Positions 43,186 through 53,103 are shown, counted from the stretch's first letter. The stretch is 55,535 nt of DNA from COE1 sp036310845 (GCA_036310845.1 JAXJRB010000131.1:1-55535); one strand, 5' to 3'. Made by a program: numbers and translations. Notes: generated by a model from the letters alone, not told the origin.

Positions 43186-44553
43186 ATGTTCTTAGAAAAG
43201 GCGATAGATGAGATAGGGAAAAAGAATAAAGTTGTAATCGGCTTTGATCTAGGAAATAATACTTCACAGATTAGCTTATGCAGAATCGAACAGAGTATGC
43301 CCGATACCATTAGTCTGGTTGCAGGGGCGGAAGAATACAATATTCCAACGGTGCTCTGCAGGAGAACGCTGGAAGATGAAATGAAAAATAGTACCCAGAC
43401 AGTTCGCGGACTTTGGGCAATGGGGAAAGAGGCATTACAACTTTATGAGCAGAAGCATGGTGTTTTGGTAGAAGATTTACTTCTTCTTGCAAAGAATGGA
43501 GTTAAAGTGCAGGTAGGGGAAGAGGAATTTGAAGCGGAAGAGCTTTTAGAGGTCTTTTTAAGAAAATGCTTTGGACTTATTTCTTCTTATACCAGAGTTG
43601 AGGATGTTATCTGTATCATGTTCACATTAAAGGATATGAATGCAGAGTTGATGAAGATGATAAAACGTATTGTGAAACGTATTGATAAGGGGAGAGCACA
43701 GGTTTCCTTTATGACACATGAGGACTGTTTTTATCAATATATGATTCATCAGCCAGAGGAAATGTGGCTTCACGATGTATTGCTCTATGAATATAGAGTG
43801 GATGGTATTCGAAGCTTTTGTATGAGGTTGAATCGTAATACAAGACCTATAGTAGCGTTTATGGAAAAAGAACAATTTCCGCAAATGAAGATGTCAGAGG
43901 TTTCGAATATGAAGGCGGAACAAAAGACAGCTTTTTTTAGACAATTGGATGATGCTTTTTTAGAAATTGCAAGGGAACAGTGCGAAGGAAAAAATGTGAC
44001 ATCAGTCTTTTTGCTAGGGGATGTTTTTTCGAAGGAATGGTGTCGGGAATCGCTAAGATTTTTGTGCAAGAACAGAAGAGTATTTCAGGGAAATAATCTT
44101 TTCAGTAAAGGTGCCTGCTATGGAGCTCGAGAAAGGGTGGTACCTTCCGTTCTTTCCAAAGAATATGTATATTTGTCTGAGGAGAAACTTAAGGCTAATA
44201 TAGGAATTGAGTGTAATAAAGGTAGTCAAAAAGGGTATCAACCGTTATTGGATGCAGGTACAAACTGGTTTGATGCCAAGAAAGAAATGGATTTTATATT
44301 GGCGAAGCATAATGGTGTGCTCCTTACAGTAACTCCGTTGAATGGTGGACGTCAAAGAATAGCAGAGATTACGTTGGAGGGGTTACAAGTAAGAGGAAAT
44401 AGAACCAATCGAATTGGTTTATCTGTATACATGGAAAATGCGGATACTGTAGCAATTGAAATTGAGGATAAAGGATTTGGAGAATTTTTTCCGTCAACAG
44501 GCCAAAGGTGGAAGGAAAGCTTTTCCATAGAACAGATTTCGCTGAATTCGTAA
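43186..44553 (+). CDS. DUF5716 family protein, Hsp70/actin-like ATPase fold
   Basis: 455 aa with AAAGGAGAAGG upstream. VVIGFDLGNNTSQISLCR at 18-35 is a phosphate-1 loop (D-L-G-x-x-T/N) of the actin/Hsp70/sugar-kinase superfamily. VFLLGDVFSKEWCRESL near 275-290 and FSKGACYGARE near 310 correspond to the second phosphate/adenosine motifs of Hsp70 (G-A-x-x-x-A). No peptide-binding C-terminal domain is present. Instead the C-terminus is a short beta region. It travels with DUF5717 and may be a dedicated chaperone-like partner; this is inference. Confidence 0.75.
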   Translation: MFLEKAIDEIGKKNKVVIGFDLGNNTSQISLCRIEQSMPDTISLVAGAEEYNIPTVLCRRTLEDEMKNSTQTVRGLWAMGKEALQLYEQKHGVLVEDLLLLAKNGVKVQVGEEEFEAEELLEVFLRKCFGLISSYTRVEDVICIMFTLKDMNAELMKMIKRIVKRIDKGRAQVSFMTHEDCFYQYMIHQPEEMWLHDVLLYEYRVDGIRSFCMRLNRNTRPIVAFMEKEQFPQMKMSEVSNMKAEQKTAFFRQLDDAFLEIAREQCEGKNVTSVFLLGDVFSKEWCRESLRFLCKNRRVFQGNNLFSKGACYGARERVVPSVLSKEYVYLSEEKLKANIGIECNKGSQKGYQPLLDAGTNWFDAKKEMDFILAKHNGVLLTVTPLNGGRQRIAEITLEGLQVRGNRTNRIGLSVYMENADTVAIEIEDKGFGEFFPSTGQRWKESFSIEQISLNS

Positions 44554-44574
44554 TGAAAGAGGTAAGGTATTGTA

Positions 44575-45387
44575 GTGAATAATGTGTATTTGTGCATGGG
44601 AAATTATGCAAAAAAACCATTTTATATAAATTTGTCAGATATTTATCTGTATTCTATTGAAGAATTGTGTTATTATTTTATAGACAAGATTTTTTTCTTT
44701 GATTATGACATTATTAGTCAGGAACTGGTAGACTGGATTCGTATGGAATGTGGCATGAAGGAACTGGCAGACGAGCTGGACGTATATATCAGGAAGGGTG
44801 TGTCGCCAGCAGCATTTGTCACCACGATTTTAGAAAAAACAGCAATTTATGATGAGAAAATAATACATAAGGTTGATCGGATTCTGAAGGAACAGGCGGA
44901 ACTGTCGCAGTTTGAAAGGGTGAAAAAGAGAGCAGAATATTTTTATCAAACAGGCAAGTTTCGACAAGCGCTTTGTAGTTATATGGAATTATTGTCGCAA
45001 ACATCGAATCAGAATACGGATATAAGGGCCGTACTTTTATATAATGTTGCATCTGTATATGCGATGAATTTTGAATTTGTGTTGGCGGCAAGGTATTATT
45101 TTGAGTCCTATTGTTTGTCGAGTACAAAGCAAACAAGGCAAGCATATATTCTGGCAAAACGAAAAGCGATGACAGATTTTGACTATGGCAGATTTAAAAG
45201 AGAGCATGCTGAATGGAAAGAGGACTTTGATGAAGTAGAGTTTAGTATGCTTGAAGCGGAAGATGCGTGGATGAACTCTAAACAGAAGACTCTTTTGGAA
45301 GAATGGAAAGAGAAGGCATCTTATCATCAGGAAAAGGGGGACTTGATACAAAGGCTAAAAGAGGATTATAGAAGACAAACTATGTAG
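44575..45387 (+). CDS. Unknown helical protein of the DUF5717/DUF5716 cluster
   Basis: 270 aa from a GTG at 44575 behind AGAGGTAAGG. N-terminal segment VYLCMGNYAKKPFYI. A TPR-like pair of helices near 120-180 (AEYFYQTGKFRQALCSYMEL; LLYNVASVYAMNFEF then VLAARYYFESY) is the clearest feature. The C-terminus is a charged coiled coil. It lies 21 bases after the Hsp70-like gene and 30 bases before the next. Probably a scaffold or adaptor in the same complex. Not assigned to a named family. Confidence 0.7.
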   Translation: MNNVYLCMGNYAKKPFYINLSDIYLYSIEELCYYFIDKIFFFDYDIISQELVDWIRMECGMKELADELDVYIRKGVSPAAFVTTILEKTAIYDEKIIHKVDRILKEQAELSQFERVKKRAEYFYQTGKFRQALCSYMELLSQTSNQNTDIRAVLLYNVASVYAMNFEFVLAARYYFESYCLSSTKQTRQAYILAKRKAMTDFDYGRFKREHAEWKEDFDEVEFSMLEAEDAWMNSKQKTLLEEWKEKASYHQEKGDLIQRLKEDYRRQTM

Positions 45388-45417
45388 GGCAGAACGGTTA
45401 TAGTAAGGGGGAACATC

Positions 45418-46605
45418 ATGGGTTTACTAAGAAATATGAAGGGGAAATTTGGTAGAAGAAAGGTACAAACGCAGGAGGCTGAATATGTCCCAAGTGAAGA
45501 AGATACTAGCCTAAAGAGGGACGATGTGGATGTACATGATAAACAGCAGAGAGAACGTTATGTAAAAGCGTGCTTAGAACAGATGGCAGTGGCGTCAAAG
45601 GAGTTGGAAACTTTAGGAGGAGAATATAATCTCGTGACTTCTTATCTGACGGATATCGAGGAAATAGAGGCTTTGCCGCCAGAACTAAAAACACAGATTG
45701 CTGATATGGCTAAGACGCTGGTAGAAATAGAAAGTAGTCATAAGCAGAAGCAAGAGAGAAAACTTATCATGTCAGAGGAACAGTATCTTCATATGGAACG
45801 GATTTCGGAATATATGCCGGCGGGCTATGATAAGTTAAAGAAAACAGAAGAATATCAAGTGCTGGTAAAACGTGATTTGAACCGCTTGGAGGGAGAAAAG
45901 CAGGCATATCTGTTTCGGAAAAATGAGTTGCAGAATGGGCAAAAGAATATGAAGGGAATGACCACTATTTGTGTTGGTTCTATGGTATTTTTGATGATAC
46001 TGTTAGCAATTCTTGGAATAACCTTTGGGCTGGATGTAACAATGGGATATCTAATTGCAGTTCTAATTGCGGCGACAGCGCTAACGTTAGTGTATGTAAA
46101 GCATGGTGATAGTGAGAGAGAATTGGTAAGAGTGAATAAAGCAATGAATAAAATCGTGTTATTGCAGAATACAGTTAAAATTCGTTATGTAAATAATACG
46201 AATTTATTGGATTATCTTTATACCAAGTATGATGTGGATAATTCAACTGATTTGAAAAAACTATGGGGAAAATACATAGAAGAGAAAAAACAGCGAGAAG
46301 AAGAATGTCAGCTTCAGAAGGATTTGGATTTTAATCAGTCAGAACTAATTAAATTGTTGCGAAAATGTAAGGTTCAGGATCCAAATGTTTGGCTTCATCA
46401 GGCAGAGGCTTTATACAACAGTAAGGAAATGGTAGAGATTAGACATGGATTGATTATCAGAAGACAGAAATTAAGAAAGCAGATGGAATATAATGCCAAA
46501 GCGGCACAAGATGCACAGGATGAGGTAAAGGACTTAGTACAAAAGTTTCCGGAATATGCAAAAAAGATTTTGGATATGGTTTCTGAATACGAAAAAGCAA
46601 TGTAA
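45418..46605 (+). CDS. Membrane coiled-coil protein of the DUF5717/DUF5716 cluster
   Basis: 395 aa. A basic N-terminus (MGLLRNMKGKFGRRK) is followed by long coiled coil (about 40-180), a hairpin of two membrane helices (about 182-228: TTICVGSMVFLMILLAILGI; MGYLIAVLIAATALTLVYV) and a second coiled coil to the C-terminus. Both coiled-coil arms should be on the same, cytoplasmic, side. It may anchor the cluster's complex to the membrane. Ribosome site GTAAGGGGG supports the start. Not assigned to a named family. Confidence 0.75.
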   Translation: MGLLRNMKGKFGRRKVQTQEAEYVPSEEDTSLKRDDVDVHDKQQRERYVKACLEQMAVASKELETLGGEYNLVTSYLTDIEEIEALPPELKTQIADMAKTLVEIESSHKQKQERKLIMSEEQYLHMERISEYMPAGYDKLKKTEEYQVLVKRDLNRLEGEKQAYLFRKNELQNGQKNMKGMTTICVGSMVFLMILLAILGITFGLDVTMGYLIAVLIAATALTLVYVKHGDSERELVRVNKAMNKIVLLQNTVKIRYVNNTNLLDYLYTKYDVDNSTDLKKLWGKYIEEKKQREEECQLQKDLDFNQSELIKLLRKCKVQDPNVWLHQAEALYNSKEMVEIRHGLIIRRQKLRKQMEYNAKAAQDAQDEVKDLVQKFPEYAKKILDMVSEYEKAM

Positions 46606-46698
46606 AAAAGTGAATATGGAGAACATTATTTTGACAAGGGTATAAGTGGCTAGAATAGAGAAATATTGTCGACTAAAACAAATGGAGAAAAGTAATCT

Positions 46699-48435
46699 AT
46701 GAAGAAAATTAGTAATATGAAAATTTCCCAAAAAGTGATAATTCCGATGATTTTTTTGCTAATTACAGTACTTATGAATGGTTTGGGGGCTACCATTAAC
46801 TTGCAACATGTTATGGATTCGGGGACAGAAATTAACCATATACATTTTACGAATGTGTATAATCTAGAACAGATAAATAGTAATTTTGAGAGATTGCAGA
46901 AGTTAATTTATACACATTGTGTTACAGAGAATAAACAACAATTACGCGATATTGAGAAGGCTATAGATGAGGTTTATAAGGAAACAGAAGAGTTTATGGC
47001 TAATGTGGGGGCGAATTTGCCGGAAGGAGAATTGCGTGATATGTTTGCAGTGTTTCCAGATAAGTACGAATCATTTGCAACGGTATTTACAGAGGCAATT
47101 ATTGCTAGCTCAGTTGGTGATAAAGATAGTGCCATAAAAATTATTAACACGAGAGTTGTAAGTGCGGGAACAGAAGTTTCACGCTATATAGATAGTATGG
47201 TTCAAGTGTGCAAACAAGAAATGCTTGTTAAAGTTACATCGCAAAGAGCAACCTATTCAATTGCTGTTTTAGAGATGATAATTGTATCAGCAATTGCATG
47301 TATTGTTTGGCTTGTGGTATTTGTTTTTATTATGAAGGGGATTGTTGCCCCTCTTAAGGCGACAGGGCAAAAGTTACTTGAAATCATTTCTGGTATTAAT
47401 CAGGGACGCGGTGATTTAACAGTTCGGATTCCGGTAAAAGGAAAGGATGAGATTGGTCAGCTCGCGGAAGGAATTAATTCATTTATTGAGACATTACAGA
47501 AGATTATGTCAAGTATTACATATAATTCAAATAGATTGGAGCAGATTGTTGGAACTGTTTCAGCGAGTGTGAATACAGCAAATAGTAACTCTATGGATAT
47601 TTCATCTGTTATGGAAGAGTTGTCTGCGTCTATGCAGGAAGTTTCATCTACCGTTGCAAATATAAATAATAGTGCGACAGAGGTAAAAGGAGAGGTGGAA
47701 CAGCTTGCAACAGAATCTGATGGATTAGTACAGTATGCAATTGGAATGAAGAAACGTGCCACGGAGCTTGAGACTACGGCAATCAACAATAAGGAAAATA
47801 CCAGTGAGATGATGGATAGCATTCTCTCAGCTTTAAAACGTGCGATAGAAGATAGCAAAAGTGTTGACCGTGTAAATGATTTGACAGGTGAGATATTGAA
47901 TATTTCGAGTCAGACCAATTTGCTTGCGTTAAATGCATCGATTGAGGCTGCACGAGCAGGTGAAGCAGGAAAAGGTTTTGCGGTTGTAGCGGAAGAAATC
48001 AGACAGCTTGCGGATTCGAGTAGAGAGGCGGCAAACAATATTCAGACCATTAATAATATGGTTACAAATGCTGTAAAAGAATTGATTAAAGATTCAAGTG
48101 AATTGGTAAAATATATTAACGAAAGTATTCTTCCGGATTATGATAATTTCGTGGATTCTGGAAAACAATATAATTTAGATGCAACACATGTAAATGAAGT
48201 TGTAGATCATTTTAATGAACAGGCAGTAGAATTGAATCGATTGATTGTGTATATTACAGAGGCAATCAATGGTATTTCCACCGCTTTGGATGAAAGCGCA
48301 AATGGTGTATCCACAGCGGCAATGAATACAGGAGAGCTTGTAAAAGAAATTAATTACATTTCAAATGAGATGACAAATAACAGCGAGATTGCGGGAGAAT
48401 TGAAAGAAGAGGCTTCTGTATTTACTTCTTTGTAA
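46699..48435 (+). CDS. Methyl-accepting chemotaxis protein
   Basis: 578 aa. First membrane helix about 10-30, an extracytoplasmic four-helix-bundle ligand domain to about 195, second helix about 195-217, HAMP (LKATGQKLLEII) and a cytoplasmic signalling domain. The hairpin tip SQTNLLALNASIEAARAGEA is canonical. This receptor transmits ligand state to CheA/CheW and controls flagellar rotation or a similar output. No other chemotaxis genes are in the window. It is followed by a terminator. Confidence 0.9.
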   Translation: MKKISNMKISQKVIIPMIFLLITVLMNGLGATINLQHVMDSGTEINHIHFTNVYNLEQINSNFERLQKLIYTHCVTENKQQLRDIEKAIDEVYKETEEFMANVGANLPEGELRDMFAVFPDKYESFATVFTEAIIASSVGDKDSAIKIINTRVVSAGTEVSRYIDSMVQVCKQEMLVKVTSQRATYSIAVLEMIIVSAIACIVWLVVFVFIMKGIVAPLKATGQKLLEIISGINQGRGDLTVRIPVKGKDEIGQLAEGINSFIETLQKIMSSITYNSNRLEQIVGTVSASVNTANSNSMDISSVMEELSASMQEVSSTVANINNSATEVKGEVEQLATESDGLVQYAIGMKKRATELETTAINNKENTSEMMDSILSALKRAIEDSKSVDRVNDLTGEILNISSQTNLLALNASIEAARAGEAGKGFAVVAEEIRQLADSSREAANNIQTINNMVTNAVKELIKDSSELVKYINESILPDYDNFVDSGKQYNLDATHVNEVVDHFNEQAVELNRLIVYITEAINGISTALDESANGVSTAAMNTGELVKEINYISNEMTNNSEIAGELKEEASVFTSL

Positions 48436-48458
48436 GTAAAAGATATTTTGTGTATAAT

Positions 48459-48490
48459 AAAAGCGGAATCTTTAGGGATTCTGCTTTTTG
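48459..48490 (+). terminator. Rho-independent terminator after the MCP gene
   Basis: AAAAGCGGAATC (48459-48470) pairs with GATTCTGCTTTT (48477-48488), ending in a T-run. Confidence 0.8.
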
Positions 48491-48589
48491 TTAGCGTAAA
48501 GTAGTGGAATGTATCATAGAGAGGATACGTTAATAATACAAAAACACCATAAGAAGCATTTGATAAGGTATATGGGTTTGGAGGAAAAG

Positions 48590-49504
48590 ATGACATTAAA
48601 TCATAGTTTGGAAGCATATAAGGTCTTTTATACGGTGGCATCCTGCGGAAGCATAACACAGGCGGCTGGTGAACTTGTAATATCACAGCCAGCAGTTAGT
48701 CAGACGGTAAAACAATTGGAGGAAGGATTAAATACGAAGCTGTTTACAAGAACCTCTAAAGGGGTAAAATTAACACATGAAGGAGAATTACTGTATTCGT
48801 ATGTTGCCAAAGGATACGAACAAATTATGCTAGGAGAGAAAAAACTTATCCAGATGCATAATATGGAACTGGGAGAGATAATAATTGGTGCCAGTGATAT
48901 GACATTGCAATATTTTTTATTACCGTATTTAGAAAAATTTCACGAGCAATATTCAGGTATTAGAATTCGAGTTACCAATGGACCGACACCAGAGACATTA
49001 GAAAAACTAGAAGATGGAAGAATGGACTTTTGCGTGGTAAGTTCTCCTTTTGAAGCAAGAGCTTCCTTAGAAGTTATACCAGTAAGGGAAATCGAGGATG
49101 TATTTGTTGCAGGAAGAAGATTTATTTCCTATAAGAACAAAACACTTGATTTTTCACAATTAGAAAAAATGCCATTGATTTTTCTGGAAGGAAATACATC
49201 CAGTAGAAGCTATATAGAGAATTTTTTGAGAAAGAATCAAGTGGAAGTGATTCCTGAATTTGAACTTGCAACAAGCGAGATGATTGTCCAGTTTGCATTG
49301 CGCAATCTAGGAGTGGGCTGTGTGGTAAGAGATTTTGCAAAAGAATATATTGAGAATGGTATGCTTTATGAGCTTCGTTTTAATAAAATGATTCCGAAAA
49401 GGCAGTTTTGCATTGTAAAAAATAAAAAAAATCCGTTACCAGTGGCAGCAGGGAAATTGCTAAAGCTTATTTCTGATTGTCCTCAGGGATCAACGCTGTT
49501 ATAG
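48590..49504 (+). CDS. LysR-family transcriptional regulator
   Basis: 304 aa from the ATG at 48590 (GGAGGAAAAG immediately upstream); the extension to 48509 is not supported. HTH residues about 15-45: TVASCGSITQAAGELVISQP, then AVSQTVKQLEEGL, matching the LysR signature. The C-terminal co-inducer domain starts at EIIIGASDMTLQYFLLPYL. The effector and targets are unknown. Neighbouring genes are co-directional rather than divergent, so autoregulation of a divergent target is not suggested. Confidence 0.9.
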   Translation: MTLNHSLEAYKVFYTVASCGSITQAAGELVISQPAVSQTVKQLEEGLNTKLFTRTSKGVKLTHEGELLYSYVAKGYEQIMLGEKKLIQMHNMELGEIIIGASDMTLQYFLLPYLEKFHEQYSGIRIRVTNGPTPETLEKLEDGRMDFCVVSSPFEARASLEVIPVREIEDVFVAGRRFISYKNKTLDFSQLEKMPLIFLEGNTSSRSYIENFLRKNQVEVIPEFELATSEMIVQFALRNLGVGCVVRDFAKEYIENGMLYELRFNKMIPKRQFCIVKNKKNPLPVAAGKLLKLISDCPQGSTLL

Positions 49505-49686
49505 TGTATCTGTAATAGATTGTTTAAATGCAAAGTAAATCCTTTGACTTTCATGGACTTTTAGTATATACTACTTTCATGTAAATTTTATACTTATATG
49601 AGGGTGTTGCCCGAATAGGCATTCATAAGTAAAGACAGAGAAAATTTGTTGGGCGAATGGAAGCTATTAGGAAAGGATGTAATATC

Positions 49687-50205
49687 ATGGCAAAGAAGAA
49701 AACATTATTAGATAAGTGGAGAGCAAAAGCATACGATGAGACTGCAGACAAAGGCAATCTTCAGAAGCTTTGGATTGAATATTTCCAGAAGGAAAAAGAA
49801 ATTTATCAACAGCTTTTAGTAAATCCTGATGAAGAAGTAAAGGGAACTGTAAAGGAGCTTGCAGGAAAATATAGCGTTGATGTAATGACAATGACAGGAT
49901 TCCTGGATGGAATTAATGATAGCTTAAAGGTAGCAAATCCAATCGAAACAATGGACGAGGATACAGAAGTAAGCTTAGGATTCGATAAGGAATTATTATA
50001 CAAGAACATGGTAGCGGCAGAAGCTGATTGGTTATATAATCTAGAAGAGTGGAATGCTATCTTTGATGAAGATAAGAAGAAAGCTCTTTACAAGGAACAG
50101 AAATCTTCCACTACAGTAGTAAAGGGTGATAAGGTTTATCCAAACGAGCCATGTCCATGTGGAAGCGGCAAGAAGTATAAAAAGTGCTGCGGTAAGAACG
50201 CATAA
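49687..50205 (+). CDS. SEC-C metal-binding motif protein
   Basis: 172 aa from the ATG at 49687 with GAAAGGATG upstream; the ATG at 49657 is less likely. N-terminal 145 residues are helical (KKKTLLDKWRAKAYDETADK...). The C-terminus PNEPCPCGSGKKYKKCCG is the SEC-C zinc motif (C-x-C-x8-C-C) as found at the SecA C-terminus. The isolated motif with a helical domain occurs in many Firmicutes. Zn binding is expected, role unknown. Confidence 0.85.
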   Translation: MAKKKTLLDKWRAKAYDETADKGNLQKLWIEYFQKEKEIYQQLLVNPDEEVKGTVKELAGKYSVDVMTMTGFLDGINDSLKVANPIETMDEDTEVSLGFDKELLYKNMVAAEADWLYNLEEWNAIFDEDKKKALYKEQKSSTTVVKGDKVYPNEPCPCGSGKKYKKCCGKNA

Positions 50206-50248
50206 ATCAAGGCTTTACAAAGAAAAATAGCAGAGATATAATATTCTT

Positions 50249-50522
50249 ATATTATGTAAATAAGTAACACGATGAAGAGAAGAGTAGGATATTAGAATGT
50301 AGCAGAGAGGGATGGCAGCCGTATGGCTGTGCTGTGACCATCCTTACAGGAGATATTTGAAAACTAACTCTGAGTGGCCCTAATCCGGTCCGGTGATTCC
50401 GTTATCATCATTCGAGAGGTTTTGGTAAGACGTTTCATATTCTATTGAATAAAACGCGCAGAGCAAGCAGGGTGGAACCGCGATTAATCGTCCCTTACGC
50501 TATATGGCGTAGGGGATTTTTT
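50249..50522 (+). promoter_or_regulatory. T-box riboswitch controlling thrS
   Basis: AG-box region GAAGAGAAGAGTAGG near 50272, stem I with the apical GGGATGG...CCATCC pairing, and the conserved T-box AGGGTGGAACCGCG at 50469-50482, which pairs with uncharged tRNA. The intrinsic terminator TCCCTTACGC...GCGTAGGGG plus T-run spans 50490-50522. A threonine codon ACT at 50363-50365 sits before CTCTGAGTGG, where the specifier is expected. Uncharged tRNA-Thr should favour read-through into thrS. Confidence 0.93.
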
Positions 50523-50548
50523 GTTCGTTAGTAGAAATGGAGGAAACT

Positions 50549-52513
50549 ATGAAAATTACATTAAAAGATGGTTCTGTAAAAGAATACCAGGAAGCAAAAA
50601 CAGTCATTGAAATTGCAACAGATATTAGTGAAGGACTTGCAAGAGTTGCATGTGCCGGAGAAGTAAATGGAGAAATCGTTGATTTAAGAACAGTGCTTGA
50701 TAGTGATTGTGAATTAAATATTGTAACAGCAAATGATCCGGAAGGATTAAAGGTTATTCGTCATACTGCAGCGCATGTTCTTGCACAGGCAGTAAAAAGA
50801 TTATTCCCAAATGCGAAGGTTACTATTGGACCAGCAATAGAAGAAGGATTTTACTACGACTTTGACACTCCACCGTTTTCAAGAGAAGATCTTGATAACT
50901 TAGAGAAAGAGATGAAGAAGATTATTAAGGAAGGACATGCAATTACCAGATTTACACTTCCAAAGGCAGAGGCAATCAAATTCATGCAGGAAAAAGATGA
51001 GCCATACAAGGTAGAGTTAATTGAAGCACTTCCTGATGATGCAGTTATTTCTTTCTATGATCAGGGAGAATTCGTTGATTTATGTGCAGGACCTCACTTA
51101 ATGAATACAAAAGGAATCAAAGCATATAAGCTTATTTCTTCATCTATGGCATATTGGAGAGGTGATTCTGAAAAGGCTCGTTTACAGAGAATTTATGGTA
51201 CTGCATTTAATAAAAAGGAAGAGCTTGCAGCACATCTTGAAAAATTAGAAGATGCAAAGCGTCGTGATCACAATAAGCTTGGACGTGAGATGGGATTATT
51301 TACTACAGTAGATGTAATTGGTCAGGGACTTCCACTTTTTACACCAAAGGGAACCAAGATGATTATGAAGATGCAGCGTTGGATTGAGGACTTAGAGGAT
51401 AGAGAATGGGGTTATGTTCGTACCAAAACACCATTAATGGCTAAGTCTGACCTGTATAAGATTTCAGGACATTGGGATCATTATAAGGATGGTATGTTTG
51501 TGCTTGGTGATGAAGAGGTGGATAAGGAAGTCTTTGCTATGCGTCCGATGACATGTCCATTCCAGTATTATGTATATAAAAATGAACAGCATTCTTACAG
51601 AGACTTACCTTATAGAATGGGTGAAACTTCTACCCTTTTCCGTGCAGAGGATTCCGGAGAAATGCATGGTTTAACTCGAGTTCGTCAGTTTACAATTTCC
51701 GAAGGTCATAATGTTATCAGACCGGATCAGACAGAAGAAGAGTTAAAGAATTGTTTTGATTTGAATTATTTTATTTTAGAAACACTTGGATTAGAGAATG
51801 AAGTAACCTATCGTCTTTCTAAATGGGACCCTGAAAATAAGAAGAAATATCTTGGTGATGAAGCTTACTGGGAATCAACACAGGAAATGCTTCGTAAGAT
51901 TTTAGTAGAGAAAGGTGTTCCGTTTACAGAGGAAGAAGGCGAAGCAGCTTTCTATGGTCCTAAGATTGATATTCAGGCAAAGAATGTATATGGTAAGGAA
52001 GATACTATGGTTACCATTCAGCTTGACTGTGCAATTGCTGAAAAATTTGATATGTATTATATTGATCAGAATGGTGATAAAGTTCGTCCTTATATCATTC
52101 ATAGAACATCTCTTGGATGCTATGAGAGAACACTTGCATGGTTAATTGAAAAATATGCAGGAAAGTTCCCTACATGGTTATGCCCAGAGCAGGTTCGTGT
52201 ACTTCCTATTTCAGAGAAGTATGAAGCATACGCAGAAGAAGTTAGAAAAGAGCTTGCGAAAGCAGGCGTCGATGTAGCAGTAGATAACCGTTCAGAGAAA
52301 ATCGGATTCAAGATTCGTGAGGCAAGACTTGACAAGCTTCCATACATGGTTGTTGTAGGACAGCAGGAGGAAGCAGAACGTATGGTATCTGTAAGAAGTC
52401 GATTTGCTGGAGATGAAGGTCAGAAGACATTAGAACAGTTTATAGCTGATATTACAGAGGAAATTCGCACAAAAACAATCAGGGAAGAAGTGCAGACAGA
52501 AGATGCAAAATAA
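50549..52513 (+). CDS. thrS: Threonyl-tRNA synthetase
   Basis: 654 aa from the ATG at 50549 (ATGGAGG at 50537-50543 is its ribosome site, so the ATG at 50537 is not the start). TGS domain at 1-62, the editing N2 domain with HxxxH (RHTAAHVLAQAV) and CAGPH, catalytic class II core with MRPMTCPFQY and FRAEDSGEMHGLTRVRQF, and a C-terminal anticodon-binding domain ending LEQFIADITEEI. Length is normal. Charges tRNA-Thr and is controlled by the T-box upstream. Confidence 0.96.
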   Translation: MKITLKDGSVKEYQEAKTVIEIATDISEGLARVACAGEVNGEIVDLRTVLDSDCELNIVTANDPEGLKVIRHTAAHVLAQAVKRLFPNAKVTIGPAIEEGFYYDFDTPPFSREDLDNLEKEMKKIIKEGHAITRFTLPKAEAIKFMQEKDEPYKVELIEALPDDAVISFYDQGEFVDLCAGPHLMNTKGIKAYKLISSSMAYWRGDSEKARLQRIYGTAFNKKEELAAHLEKLEDAKRRDHNKLGREMGLFTTVDVIGQGLPLFTPKGTKMIMKMQRWIEDLEDREWGYVRTKTPLMAKSDLYKISGHWDHYKDGMFVLGDEEVDKEVFAMRPMTCPFQYYVYKNEQHSYRDLPYRMGETSTLFRAEDSGEMHGLTRVRQFTISEGHNVIRPDQTEEELKNCFDLNYFILETLGLENEVTYRLSKWDPENKKKYLGDEAYWESTQEMLRKILVEKGVPFTEEEGEAAFYGPKIDIQAKNVYGKEDTMVTIQLDCAIAEKFDMYYIDQNGDKVRPYIIHRTSLGCYERTLAWLIEKYAGKFPTWLCPEQVRVLPISEKYEAYAEEVRKELAKAGVDVAVDNRSEKIGFKIREARLDKLPYMVVVGQQEEAERMVSVRSRFAGDEGQKTLEQFIADITEEIRTKTIREEVQTEDAK

Positions 52514-52581
52514 GAATGCATAAAGAACAGGGAACGGCACATACTACCACTGTAACGAGGAGTATAGTTTAGGAGGTAGTT

Positions 52582-52896
52582 ATGGCAGAACTGTTTTGTG
52601 GTGCAATGAAATGCACATATAATAAGAATAATTATTGCTGTAAGGGTGATATCATGGTAGGAGGCAAGCATGCAGATACCAGTGAAAGCACTTGCTGTGA
52701 GAGTTTTCATGAGAGAAAAGGTGAGGCTTATACAAGCTCAGTTTCACATCCAAGTAAGACAATCAGTATAGATTGTGAAGCGGTAAAGTGTGTTTATAAC
52801 GATAATTATCGTTGTCAGGCAGCACATGTTGATATTAAAGGACAATCAGCAGAAAATAGCAAAGAGACATTATGTGCAACTTTTAAAGAAAAATAG
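52582..52896 (+). CDS. DUF1540 protein with two Cys-rich repeats
   Basis: 104 aa with TTAGGAGGT upstream. Two DUF1540 units: CGAMKCTYNKNNYCCKGDI at 6-24 with CCESF, and CEAVKCVYNDNYRCQAAHVD with CATF. Each carries four Cys that could bind one metal. The family is common in clostridia and often sporulation-associated, but no function is established. It lies between thrS and the infC leader. Confidence 0.88.
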   Translation: MAELFCGAMKCTYNKNNYCCKGDIMVGGKHADTSESTCCESFHERKGEAYTSSVSHPSKTISIDCEAVKCVYNDNYRCQAAHVDIKGQSAENSKETLCATFKEK

Positions 52897-52918
52897 TACA
52901 AAAAAGCAAAAAAAGGCA

Positions 52919-53103
52919 TTGACAGGGTGAGGATACTATGATAAAGTAATTTTGTTTGAAAAAAGAACAAGATGAGAAAGCAGAGTATCCACTCTCACCC
53001 TGTGGTAATTGAGCTTACAGGTGTATGAAGTCTAGTGATTTAGTTGTAGTATATATACTAAGTTTATGATGATAAGTGGATAGTCCGTCTATCCACTTTT
53101 TTG
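52919..53103 (+). promoter_or_regulatory. L20-type leader of the infC-rpmI-rplT operon, with terminator
   Basis: CAGGGTGA and GGATACT (52923-52937) are matched by AGTATCC and TCACCCTG (52985-53003) with a three-base bulge, forming a long stem. A terminator AGTGGATAG / CTATCCACT plus T-run lies at 53076-53103 just before infC. This arrangement fits the Firmicutes L20 autoregulatory leader, in which free L20 promotes termination. A TTGACA (52919) with TAAAGT (52942) would initiate inside the stem, so the true promoter is uncertain. Confidence 0.7.
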
